Notes under the pieces: generated by a model
Told to the model about the DNA's origin: nothing
Databases searched by the model: none
Seen by the model: the letters and a program-made list of their open reading frames with translations, nothing else
Made by a program: the position numbers and the translations under genes
DNA from: a virus
Reading direction: 5' to 3' (one strand)
DNA length: 54,567 bases
Virus record (IMG/VR): IMGVR_UViG_3300008954_002469
Span: 1-54,567 of that record
Shown: positions 47,610-54,519 of the stretch, piece after piece
Layout: each line of letters begins with the position of its first letter
Numbering within the stretch: position 1 is the stretch's first letter

Positions 47610-48124
47610 TGCCAGAACATATTAAATTTACTTTTAAATCAACAAATAAAGAACGTGCCATATTGTGGCCAAAAATCAATGATAAATTTATTATGCTTGA
47701 TGAGACTCCACTGTGGCCTGCTTGCATAGCAACAGGAGATCATCGACAAGTTGCGGATATATGGATGGAAGTGCCAGATGATTTTGAAGATGGGGAACAT
47801 ACATTACAAATTGATATGATTCCAATGAATGAGTTTATAGAATCAAAATTAGAATCAATTGAAGTAAATGGTATAGAATTTGAATTTACTGATCAACGGT
47901 GGGGGGATGTTGTAACAACATATCAACAAGAAAGTGCTGATGTTTATATTGATCATTATAATGGGGAATTAGTTACGATGAATTTAAATAGAGACAATCA
48001 ATTAGATAGTAATAAATATTGGAAGTTTAAATGGTTTGAAGAACCGAGTATATATGGTAGAGGTTCTTGGACTTTTACATTTTCATTACCATATATGGCA
48101 TGGTATAAAAGTATATTTTATTGA
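47609..48124 (+). CDS. Unknown beta-rich phage protein
   Basis: A 171-residue protein with a GTG start overlapping the upstream stop. Many Trp/Tyr residues and alternating beta strands (IKFTFKSTNKERAILWPKIN; SWTFTFSLPYMAWYKSIF at the end). No family recognised. Possibly a structural or carbohydrate-binding domain. Confidence 0.6.
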   Translation: MPEHIKFTFKSTNKERAILWPKINDKFIMLDETPLWPACIATGDHRQVADIWMEVPDDFEDGEHTLQIDMIPMNEFIESKLESIEVNGIEFEFTDQRWGDVVTTYQQESADVYIDHYNGELVTMNLNRDNQLDSNKYWKFKWFEEPSIYGRGSWTFTFSLPYMAWYKSIFY

Positions 48125-48130
48125 GAAATT

Positions 48131-48469
48131 ATGATTACAGTAACAGAAGCCGCACAAAAAAAGATAAAAGAAATGTGCGAAGAAAATGATATGCCAGCAG
48201 TACGCCCGTTTGTTCATGGTGGCGGTTGTTCAGGCATGTCACATTCTATGACATTTGCTGATGAAAAAGATTGGAGAGATACAGAAGTTGCTCCTTATGT
48301 ATATGTAGATCCTGTTTGTATGCAATACATGGACGGAGCAACTATCGATTATGATACTTCAGGTATGAGCCCAACATTTGTATTTCAAGATGTATTTAGA
48401 GCACAAGGAGGCACTGGTGTTTGTGGAGGATGCGGAGCGGCAACTGGCCCTGGCTATTCACCCCATTAA
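48131..48469 (+). CDS. Second HesB/IscA/ErpA-type iron-sulfur carrier
   Basis: A 112-residue protein: MITVTEAAQKKIKEMCEEND, FVHGGGCSGMSHSM, and VCGGCGAATGP, giving the three cluster cysteines. It is about 30% like the carrier at 22544 by eye, with a distinct C-terminus (GPGYSPH). The haem-oxygenase-like protein follows 27 nt later. Two A-type carriers may serve different Fe-S targets, such as the two radical SAM proteins. Confidence 0.9.
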   Translation: MITVTEAAQKKIKEMCEENDMPAVRPFVHGGGCSGMSHSMTFADEKDWRDTEVAPYVYVDPVCMQYMDGATIDYDTSGMSPTFVFQDVFRAQGGTGVCGGCGAATGPGYSPH

Positions 48470-48496
48470 ATAAATACATTAAATGGGAGAGTAGTT

Positions 48497-49282
48497 ATGA
48501 TTAGTGATGCAGAAGCATTCGAGTATCTTAAATTAGAACTAAAAGAAACAGTTTTATCTCACCCAATCATTAAAAGAAATAATTATCTTTGGTGGTTTTC
48601 ACAAACAACAGACTTAACCAAAGAAGATCTTATTATTTTAACAAAAGAGTTTTCAGTATTTTCAAATCAATTTATAGTTGCTCAACTACACAAAACACTT
48701 AATGCTAATAGTTTGGAACAGATGCATGATGCCAAAGAAATATTAGTAAATGAATTGGGTGTACTTTTTACAAACGAAACAGTGGATAACAGCACATTTA
48801 GATTTAAGGCCGCTCATTTTGAGTGGCTTGTTCATTTTGCAAGCAAGTTAGGCTTGGAATTTAATGATATTGGTAAACGCAAACATGGCAGTCCATCAAC
48901 ATTATTTTATTGTGACGAACTAATACGTATATATGGCAGTCCAGATTTTAACACAGCCGCCGGTGCTAGTTTTGCTGTAGAGAATTGGGCCAATGCTGGT
49001 TTTTGGCAACAATTAATGGATGGCATAGAAAATTTTAATGAGTATAATACAGAGGGTATTACATTACCATTGCAGTTTTTTTCATTCCATGATAAACTAG
49101 AAGCACAACACGCACAACATACTTGGGATGAATTGCGTGATTTACATGATAAAGAACCAGAATTTGATAAAGATAAGTTTATTGCCGCTGGTATGGAAAT
49201 GTTAGATGGTGTTTATGCTTTTTGGGAAGGTTTAGATCAAAATAGAATTGCCAGATATTGGAGAGAAACTCGAGGCGGTTAA
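48497..49282 (+). CDS. Haem-oxygenase-like diiron/PqqC-type protein
   Basis: A 261-residue helical protein. GASFAVENWANAGFWQQLMD and FFSFHDKLEAQHAQHTWDEL carry Glu and His residues spaced as the metal ligands of the haem-oxygenase-like diiron oxidase and PqqC/TENA fold. GGGAG precedes the ATG. These proteins perform oxidative steps in cofactor or metabolite synthesis. Which reaction cannot be told. Placement after an Fe-S carrier hints at an iron-linked pathway. Confidence 0.72.
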   Translation: MISDAEAFEYLKLELKETVLSHPIIKRNNYLWWFSQTTDLTKEDLIILTKEFSVFSNQFIVAQLHKTLNANSLEQMHDAKEILVNELGVLFTNETVDNSTFRFKAAHFEWLVHFASKLGLEFNDIGKRKHGSPSTLFYCDELIRIYGSPDFNTAAGASFAVENWANAGFWQQLMDGIENFNEYNTEGITLPLQFFSFHDKLEAQHAQHTWDELRDLHDKEPEFDKDKFIAAGMEMLDGVYAFWEGLDQNRIARYWRETRGG

Positions 49283-49283
49283 T

Positions 49284-49289
49284 TAAATA
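49284..49289 (+). promoter_or_regulatory. TAAATA late box, 5 nt from ATG
   Basis: TAAATA-TCTAT-ATG at 49295; the same 14-nt arrangement as before the gene at 12582. Confidence 0.62.
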
Positions 49290-49294
49290 TCTAT

Positions 49295-49750
49295 ATGGAA
49301 GTTAAATTAGTATTTGATATAAAACCTGATATCAATGTACTAGTAAATCAAATTAAAGTAGATACAAAATTATCATTAATAGTTAATAGTGATACAAAAA
49401 CACTTCTTCCTGAGTGGATGGACATACAAGCACGAGATGATGATAAATTATTTACTAATGGCTATATATTAAGTTTTAATATAGTAGTAGATGAGCATGT
49501 TGTTTCTGATCAACGTATTACTATTATGCCATATAAATGGGGTTTTCCTAAAAATCTTACTTTAAGTAGTATTATATTTGATAATATTAAGATAGATGCT
49601 AGTGAAGGTATTCTTACAGTATGTGATATAACAACATATAAATGTGGGAATTATATACAAGAAGGAAACATTCTTAATGATCCTAATAGTTCACTTGAAG
49701 TTAAATTTAAAACTCCGCTATATGATTGGTTATTGGATTCATTATTATGA
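49295..49750 (+). CDS. Unknown beta-rich phage protein
   Basis: A 151-residue protein of mostly beta strands (MEVKLVFDIKPDINVLVNQI; LSSIIFDNIKIDASEGILTV). No family. Leaderless late arrangement. The stop overlaps the next gene (ATGA). Confidence 0.62.
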   Translation: MEVKLVFDIKPDINVLVNQIKVDTKLSLIVNSDTKTLLPEWMDIQARDDDKLFTNGYILSFNIVVDEHVVSDQRITIMPYKWGFPKNLTLSSIIFDNIKIDASEGILTVCDITTYKCGNYIQEGNILNDPNSSLEVKFKTPLYDWLLDSLL

Positions 49751-50400
49751 TTATTGAACACAGTAATATATTTCCAATATTTGTTAGTGAGTTTGATTTA
49801 ACTGATCACGAATGTAATTCATTAGTAATTAAGAAAATAGATACTTATTATGAAAAGAAAGACCCTACTTTATACAATAATAATAGAGAAAGATTTCTAA
49901 ATGAACCAGACTTGATAGAATTATGGAAAACATTTCAAGAATGTTGTGATATATATTGTGAAAACGCAAATATAAAACCTGTTATCGTAAGTTCTAATTG
50001 GATCAATGCATTGCAATTAGATGATAATCTTAGAGCACACAGACATCCAGTAAGTGTAATAAGTGGTGTATACTACCCTTATGTTGAATTAACAGAATCT
50101 CCACTTATATTTGAGAATCCTGCTAGTCCAATAATAAAAGAACATAATATACGCCGTATACTGAAAAATTTTAATAATACATCAGGATTATCTAAAAAAG
50201 ATTACGAAGTTAATGATATAGAGTTTCATCCACAAAATGAATCATTAATTATTTTCCCTTCATATTTAAATCATTGGGTTAACTCAAGTACTACAAATAA
50301 AAGATATACTGTAGTGTTTAATACATTGTTGTATTCTGAAAGAAAATCATTTAAACCACACCTTAGGGATTATAGGATAGAGCCACACGAAGATAAATAA
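49747..50400 (+). CDS. 2OG-Fe(II) oxygenase-like protein (TIGR02466-type)
   Basis: A 217-residue protein starting at the ATGA overlap (MIIEHSNIFPIFVSEFDL). LRAHRHPVSVISGVYYPYV gives the HxH/HxD-type ligand region, and SLIIFPSYLNHWVNSST the distal His and beta-helix end; this order matches a phage and marine-bacterial oxygenase family (TIGR02466, from memory). It is the fourth oxygenase in the window. Substrate unknown. Confidence 0.78.
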   Translation: MIIEHSNIFPIFVSEFDLTDHECNSLVIKKIDTYYEKKDPTLYNNNRERFLNEPDLIELWKTFQECCDIYCENANIKPVIVSSNWINALQLDDNLRAHRHPVSVISGVYYPYVELTESPLIFENPASPIIKEHNIRRILKNFNNTSGLSKKDYEVNDIEFHPQNESLIIFPSYLNHWVNSSTTNKRYTVVFNTLLYSERKSFKPHLRDYRIEPHEDK

Positions 50401-50435
50401 TATTAATAAAATTTAATTCATGAGAGAATTTAGAT

Positions 50436-51191
50436 ATGTCAAACCCAACGAATATACGAACATTGCTTGAAACTTTGGATGTTATTAATGAGGCCGGAGG
50501 CTCTCCCCATTCGGAAGCTAAACCTGGCTATAACGATGATGGATCCCGAAAAACTGGCTTTTCTCTTGCTAGAGCACAAGATGAATTGGCTCAGATTCAA
50601 GCACAAATAGCCGCTCTCCAAGCAAGAGCACAGAAAATACAATCCGCTCAACCAAATGTAATACCAAGTGATATAACAGGTATGGCAGGCAGTGGTGATG
50701 TAAACAAGGAACTTGCGGCGATAAAGGCTGAACGTCGAGCGATAATGAAAAAAGCATGGGAAACAGGTGATCCCAGTTTAATAACTAATGCTGACGACAG
50801 AGAATCTTTAGGATTGCCTCCACTTGCTCAAAGTGTTGACGGCAAAACACCACAAAAACATATGCATGATGGTCCAAGAGATCCAGTTATGGATGGACCA
50901 CCACCAGATATTGCTGGTGAAAAACCTGATCTTTGGGCCTACGCTAATAGAAAAAATAAAGAGCAATATGAGAAAGAACTTAAGGCAAGAGAGGAAGCCA
51001 AAGCAAAAGGATTCATACCAGAACCTTGGTCACATGCGGCAAGAAGGGGTATGCCAGATGCACCAGACCTTTTTAAATGGGCAAAAAAGAAAGAAATTGA
51101 GAAAGCCGCTCAACCAAAGCCTGAGCCAAAGAAGGGATTATGGGGTAAACCAATGAATCCTGAAACCGGCGCAGATGCACGAAATAAATGA
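50436..51191 (+). CDS. Putative internal head or scaffold-like protein
   Basis: A 251-residue protein. The N-terminus NIRTLLETLDVINE-A carries the [I/L]-x-E|A/G/S processing pattern. A coiled coil follows (about 45-75, ARAQDELAQIQAQIAALQAR), then a Pro-rich and Lys-rich tail (about 130-251) with KGLWGKPMNP. No enzyme domain. It pairs with the next targeting-type gene (4-nt overlap), as the genes at 2 and 586 do near the left end. Confidence 0.65.
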   Translation: MSNPTNIRTLLETLDVINEAGGSPHSEAKPGYNDDGSRKTGFSLARAQDELAQIQAQIAALQARAQKIQSAQPNVIPSDITGMAGSGDVNKELAAIKAERRAIMKKAWETGDPSLITNADDRESLGLPPLAQSVDGKTPQKHMHDGPRDPVMDGPPPDIAGEKPDLWAYANRKNKEQYEKELKAREEAKAKGFIPEPWSHAARRGMPDAPDLFKWAKKKEIEKAAQPKPEPKKGLWGKPMNPETGADARNK

Positions 51192-51889
51192 GACTTAAAG
51201 AAATTTATATTAAAGAAGAAGCAACCGCTGGTGCAACAGCCAGCGGTAATATTGCTTCTATTGCAAATCCACACGTTACTAACCCCTCACGTAACTCAGT
51301 AGCATATACTGGCAAACCTGGTGTATCAGGCAAAGGTCCAGTAAAACAATATGTAGCAAAAAAGCAAAAACCCACTGACAATGCTTTGGATGGTGATGCT
51401 TTGTTAATGTCTAGCAAAGAACCAAAAATGATTAGACGTCAAATTCAAGAAGGCTCATTATATGAAGGTTGGCCACTTATTGCAGGTTTAGCGGCTTTGG
51501 GTGGTGCTGGTTATGCTGGTTATAAGAAATTAAAAGGCGCCGCAGATAAAACTGTGAAAAAAGTTGCTGATCGCAGATCTAAGACGGATGCGGCGATTGA
51601 TACGGCCCTTGGAACTCCCACACCTAAGAAAAAGGCTAACGAAGGCATTAGGATTGAGCCACGTAGCGAAGCAGGGAAAGCAAGTGCATTTAAGCAAGCA
51701 ATGGCAAACGCATCTAAAAATAAAGAAACGCGAGCAATTAATACAGAAAAATCCAAAAGACAAACTGCTCAAGCCGCTGGATATAAAGCAATTGTGGGCG
51801 GAAAAGATCTATCTCAGATAGCCAAAGGCCCCGCTACTAAAGCACCAAAATCACAGAAAACCACCGACCCCTCCGTCCGCGATAGATAA
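51188..51889 (+). CDS. Putative internal head protein with capsid-targeting N-terminus
   Basis: A 233-residue protein starting MRLKEIYIKE-E, then ATAGATASGNIASIANPHV, a low-complexity pattern frequent in marine T4-like structural proteins. A further I-Q-E|G and L-Y-E|G pair lies near residue 88-94, before a hydrophobic stretch (WPLIAGLAALGGAGYAGYKK). The rest is highly basic. The protein could be cut more than once by the prohead protease. The membrane-like stretch near the cut site could act during ejection; inference. Confidence 0.7.
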   Translation: MRLKEIYIKEEATAGATASGNIASIANPHVTNPSRNSVAYTGKPGVSGKGPVKQYVAKKQKPTDNALDGDALLMSSKEPKMIRRQIQEGSLYEGWPLIAGLAALGGAGYAGYKKLKGAADKTVKKVADRRSKTDAAIDTALGTPTPKKKANEGIRIEPRSEAGKASAFKQAMANASKNKETRAINTEKSKRQTAQAAGYKAIVGGKDLSQIAKGPATKAPKSQKTTDPSVRDR

Positions 51890-51894
51890 CCCAC

Positions 51895-51936
51895 TGATTT
51901 CATTGACTTTTTAACTTATTGATTTCATTGACTTTT
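51895..51936 (+). repeat. Tandem 17-bp direct repeat in an intergenic region
   Basis: TGATTTCATTGACTTTT occurs at 51895-51911 and 51920-51936. Each holds a TTGACT -35-like box, but no matching -10 box at 17 bp was found. The remaining gap to 52060 holds the sigma70-like promoter and nothing else recognised. Possibly an operator. Confidence 0.5.
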
Positions 51937-51997
51937 CTGCGAATTCCGACTTTTTTCACTAATCCTTTAAAATCAAGCATTTAGAGCACAAAAAAGA

Positions 51998-52025
51998 GTG
52001 ACAGATCTGCTCGATATGCTATAAT
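51998..52025 (+). promoter_or_regulatory. Sigma70-like promoter with extended -10
   Basis: GTGACA, 16 bp, TATAAT (52020-52025) with an upstream TG; 35 nt before the ATG at 52061. Likely drives the small-gene array of the right end. Confidence 0.68.
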
Positions 52026-52060
52026 AGTGGTATAGTTAAGTAAACCCAAGTACAGAAACT

Positions 52061-52411
52061 ATGTCAAAAACCCTTACATTCGCCCCAGGTTGGACCCAAA
52101 CCATCAATACCTCGAATGAGGTTGATGAGCGGAACGACCTCCTCTCATACATTTCGGATACGTATAAAGGACTGTACGGTTTCCGTCCTCGCTTTGATCA
52201 GCGTGAATACACTCTTACAGATCTGCGTAGGCAGGCTGATGAGTTGCAGGCGGACGTATTGCGCGAAGCGGAATACGCGAAGCAGGAGTTTCTCCGCAAG
52301 AAGCGGGAGAAAGCCGCTCACAAGCGGGCAATGAAGTATTACATGAATCTCAAACCGCGTAGCAATGCCATGGAAGTGGCAATGCTTGACGCACTCGACA
52401 AGGTAGCCTAA
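52061..52411 (+). CDS. Unknown phage protein, basic coiled coil
   Basis: A 116-residue protein. After LYGFRPRFDQREYTLTDLRR a long Glu/Lys/Arg helix (about 55-100) probably forms a coiled coil. Codon use is visibly more GC-rich than the left and middle of the window. No family recognised. First gene of an early-type array. Confidence 0.65.
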   Translation: MSKTLTFAPGWTQTINTSNEVDERNDLLSYISDTYKGLYGFRPRFDQREYTLTDLRRQADELQADVLREAEYAKQEFLRKKREKAAHKRAMKYYMNLKPRSNAMEVAMLDALDKVA

Positions 52412-52412
52412 T

Positions 52413-52643
52413 ATGTATAACGATTTTGGAATGTTTACCGACAAAGGTAATAACGAAGTGGGCAAGATAGTTTTAAAGGCTATCAAAGATATGCACACAT
52501 GGCCCTGGGTACTGAAGAAACTGGAAGATCTTGGCAAGCGTAAAGGTACCGAAGAGGCAACTGATACGATGGTCCGTGAGATATGTTTTGATACTATGGA
52601 TCGAGCCGGCGCCCTTCCTGAAGGGCAGTCATTTTGGGGATGA
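52413..52643 (+). CDS. Unknown small phage protein
   Basis: A 76-residue protein starting MYNDFGMFTDKGNNEVGKIV. Helical, charged. It starts 1 nt after the preceding stop and lies in the same GC-richer block. No family. Confidence 0.62.
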   Translation: MYNDFGMFTDKGNNEVGKIVLKAIKDMHTWPWVLKKLEDLGKRKGTEEATDTMVREICFDTMDRAGALPEGQSFWG

Positions 52644-52647
52644 TATA

Positions 52648-52980
52648 ATGTCATACGCAGAACATTTGGAAAAATACACAGGTGATTACTCGCCTAAATT
52701 ACCGATCAGCAAAGACAATCGGTACAAAGGTTGGTATCTCGAACAGCACAGTGAAATGGAAGCAGATGGTGATTGCTCCAAAATTTATCATGTTGCTCGC
52801 TCGTGGCCCTCAGGTGATGTCAGTATTGATTGGACACCGTATGAGTATATGACGGATGAAGAATTCAAACTGTGGATCGAACTTAAGATGCCTGGTCGCA
52901 TATCTGCTGGCCCGCTTCGTACAGAAGATCTCTGGACACTTGCCAAGGAGTATATGAACAATGACGGTATACCAGCATAA
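52648..52980 (+). CDS. Unknown phage protein
   Basis: A 110-residue protein starting at the ATG at 52648 (MSYAEHLEKYTGDYSPKLPI). Acidic, with Trp-rich segments (ARSWPSGDVSIDWTPYEYMT). A longer frame from 52531 would overlap the previous gene and is rejected. No family. It overlaps the zinc-ribbon gene. Confidence 0.62.
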   Translation: MSYAEHLEKYTGDYSPKLPISKDNRYKGWYLEQHSEMEADGDCSKIYHVARSWPSGDVSIDWTPYEYMTDEEFKLWIELKMPGRISAGPLRTEDLWTLAKEYMNNDGIPA

Positions 52981-53188
52981 GCAAGATAAAAATCTCATAG
53001 TCTGTAGTGAATGTGCCGAGTCACACGCTATAGACTTGGATGAGTATGTTGAGAGCGCATTTAGTGAATGCTCTATTTGTGGCTATGTGGATGTAAAGGC
53101 CCGTGAAGAGTATATGTGGTGGTCTCATAAACTTGATAGTGAAATGAGTGATTGGGAGGACGGCAGTCTTCCTATGGAGAAAGAATAG
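52961..53188 (+). CDS. Zinc ribbon protein
   Basis: A 75-residue acidic protein with CSEC (about 15-18) and CSICG (about 37-40), a zinc ribbon. Its stop codon is directly followed by tRNA-Leu at 53189. Possibly a small regulator; unknown. Confidence 0.65.
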   Translation: MTVYQHKQDKNLIVCSECAESHAIDLDEYVESAFSECSICGYVDVKAREEYMWWSHKLDSEMSDWEDGSLPMEKE

Positions 53189-53275
53189 GCTCCCATGGTG
53201 GAATTGGTATACACAACAGACTTAAAATCTGTCGGCGAAAACGCCTTGCTGGTTCGAGTCCAGCTGGGAGCACCA
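53189..53275 (+). tRNA. tRNA-Leu (UAA)
   Basis: 87 nt. Acceptor GCTCCCA/TGGGAGC, A73, encoded CCA. Anticodon stem ACAGA/TCTGT with loop CTTAAAA, anticodon TAA. Long variable arm and T-loop TTCGAGT. A normal class II tRNA with U33, in contrast to the GUU tRNA at 2501. Confidence 0.95.
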
Positions 53276-53279
53276 ATAG

Positions 53280-53354
53280 AGGGGTGTAGTGTTAATGGTA
53301 GCACGGCGGTCTCCAAAACCGCAAGTCAGGGTTCAAATCCTTGCACCTCTGCCA
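53280..53354 (+). tRNA. tRNA-Trp (CCA)
   Basis: 75 nt. Acceptor AGGGGTG/CACCTCT, G73, encoded CCA. Anticodon stem GCGGT/ACCGC with loop CTCCAAA, anticodon CCA. T-arm CAGGG-TTCAAAT-CCTTG. It follows tRNA-Leu after 4 nt. Confidence 0.93.
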
Positions 53355-53361
53355 AACTGAT

Positions 53362-53706
53362 ATGAAAAGAATACTAACATTATATTTCACGTATAAAGGA
53401 CTCAGTGGTTTTGAGGTTGATCAATACGTGCCATTTACTACTGCGGTGGTAAATGATGATGAGGAATACGAAAGAACACAAAATTGGCTTGCTACTATTT
53501 TAGACGCTCGTCTTAAGTGTGATCAAGATATTTCAAGTTTTGTTATAACTGAGATGGAAGAAACCGAAGAAGAAACCGCAAAGCAAGAAGAAAGCCTTGG
53601 TGCTTTTATTGAGACAAAAAAGAAAACAATCCCTAAACCTGAAGGTAACATAGTTACCGTAGATTTTGGAAAGAAAGATGGACCCGACGACACAAAAGAT
53701 AATTGA
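53362..53706 (+). CDS. Unknown acidic phage protein
   Basis: A 114-residue protein starting 8 nt after tRNA-Trp; an in-frame TTG at 53341 lies within the tRNA and is rejected. It starts MKRILTLYFTYKGLSGFEVD, with a Glu/Thr/Lys-rich region (about 70-100). No family. It overlaps the SWIM-like gene. Confidence 0.62.
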   Translation: MKRILTLYFTYKGLSGFEVDQYVPFTTAVVNDDEEYERTQNWLATILDARLKCDQDISSFVITEMEETEEETAKQEESLGAFIETKKKTIPKPEGNIVTVDFGKKDGPDDTKDN

Positions 53707-53938
53707 TCATTACAGAGCCATCAGTAAAAAGATGATGGACAATGTAGCGGCAAGTCAAGGAGATTTGATATTTGCGGCAGGCCAGGCTAAAGTAATACCA
53801 CCTGAGTTAGTTGCAACATATGAATCAGGATCAGTTCAAGGTCTTATGTACAAAGTATATAAGGATTGGAAGGACAATTTAACTTGTAATTGTCCGGGTT
53901 TTGTTTACAGGAAAAAGTGTAAGCATATAAGCGGTTGA
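53678..53938 (+). CDS. SWIM-type zinc finger protein
   Basis: An 86-residue protein (ATG at 53678, MDPTTQKIIDHYRAIS). The C-terminus CNCPGFVYRKKCKH fits the CxCx(n)CxH SWIM zinc finger, which binds DNA or proteins. An earlier in-frame ATG at 53666 is possible. It overlaps the preceding gene and ends near a leaderless-type promoter. Confidence 0.72.
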   Translation: MDPTTQKIIDHYRAISKKMMDNVAASQGDLIFAAGQAKVIPPELVATYESGSVQGLMYKVYKDWKDNLTCNCPGFVYRKKCKHISG

Positions 53939-53946
53939 TTATATGC

Positions 53947-53975
53947 TTGACAGGATGAGCAAAATGCAGTATCAT
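53947..53975 (+). promoter_or_regulatory. Sigma70-like promoter placed for a leaderless mRNA
   Basis: TTGACA, 17 bp, TATCAT (53970-53975), 6 nt, ATG at 53982. Third case of this exact geometry. Confidence 0.65.
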
Positions 53976-53981
53976 AATAGT

Positions 53982-54137
53982 ATGAAGAACCCTCGCCGTA
54001 AGACGAGATTCGCCCGTGTTCTGTTTGAACGCGATAACCCTTACTCTCAGAAAGTTGAGCGTAAGAAAACCGCTTATACCCGTAAAAGGAAGCATAAACC
54101 CGAGTATGAGCAAGAGATAGGAGACCATTATGTCTGA
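53982..54137 (+). CDS. Small basic protein
   Basis: A 51-residue protein from the ATG abutting the promoter (MKNPRRKTRFARVLFERDNP, then a Lys/Arg-rich tail). In-frame ATGs at 53943 and 53955 overlap the promoter and are less likely. Very basic: RNA or DNA binding is plausible. It overlaps the next gene by 8 nt. Confidence 0.62.
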   Translation: MKNPRRKTRFARVLFERDNPYSQKVERKKTAYTRKRKHKPEYEQEIGDHYV

Positions 54138-54519
54138 TCAACAGATTATCAGTAGTGTTGGCACAGTTGATGCAATGAAATTGGCTGAGGCAAGGATAAA
54201 AGAGGAACAGTCGCATTACCCGAGCATTCAAGAAGTTGGTGAAGTAGTACGATGGGTTGGAGATCCGCCAGACAAAGACGGAGAGTCGTTATATAGTGGT
54301 TCATTTCGTTGGATGTTTACTGATATTGCTCGGTGGCAGAGAAAAGTAAACCCAGGTGAAAGTTATATTATGGTCGAGAGTGCTCTTGAAGAGACTCGCT
54401 TTCCGACTTGGGGTGAAGCAGTTGATTATTTGACTGCTGAAGACAATTTTCACGCCAAACGTTACTATCAAGCGGCTGTTGAAGTAGAATTAATGGGTGA
54501 TAATGACGAGGATGAATGA
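54130..54519 (+). CDS. Unknown acidic phage protein
   Basis: A 129-residue protein (MSDQQIISSVGTVDAMKLAE start) with GGAG in the overlap region. Helical N-terminus; a Trp-rich centre (EVVRWVGDPP, FRWMFTDIARW). The acidic tail ends GDNDEDE. No family. Confidence 0.62.
   Translation: MSDQQIISSVGTVDAMKLAEARIKEEQSHYPSIQEVGEVVRWVGDPPDKDGESLYSGSFRWMFTDIARWQRKVNPGESYIMVESALEETRFPTWGEAVDYLTAEDNFHAKRYYQAAVEVELMGDNDEDE

Noticed and set aside
52145-52654. 169-aa minus-strand frame
   Set aside because: Opposite two plus-strand genes with ribosome sites and a promoter; no start signals of its own.
53844-54231. Minus-strand frames of 94 and 108 aa
   Set aside because: Antisense to the SWIM-like, basic and acidic genes, whose starts are supported by promoter or overlap.
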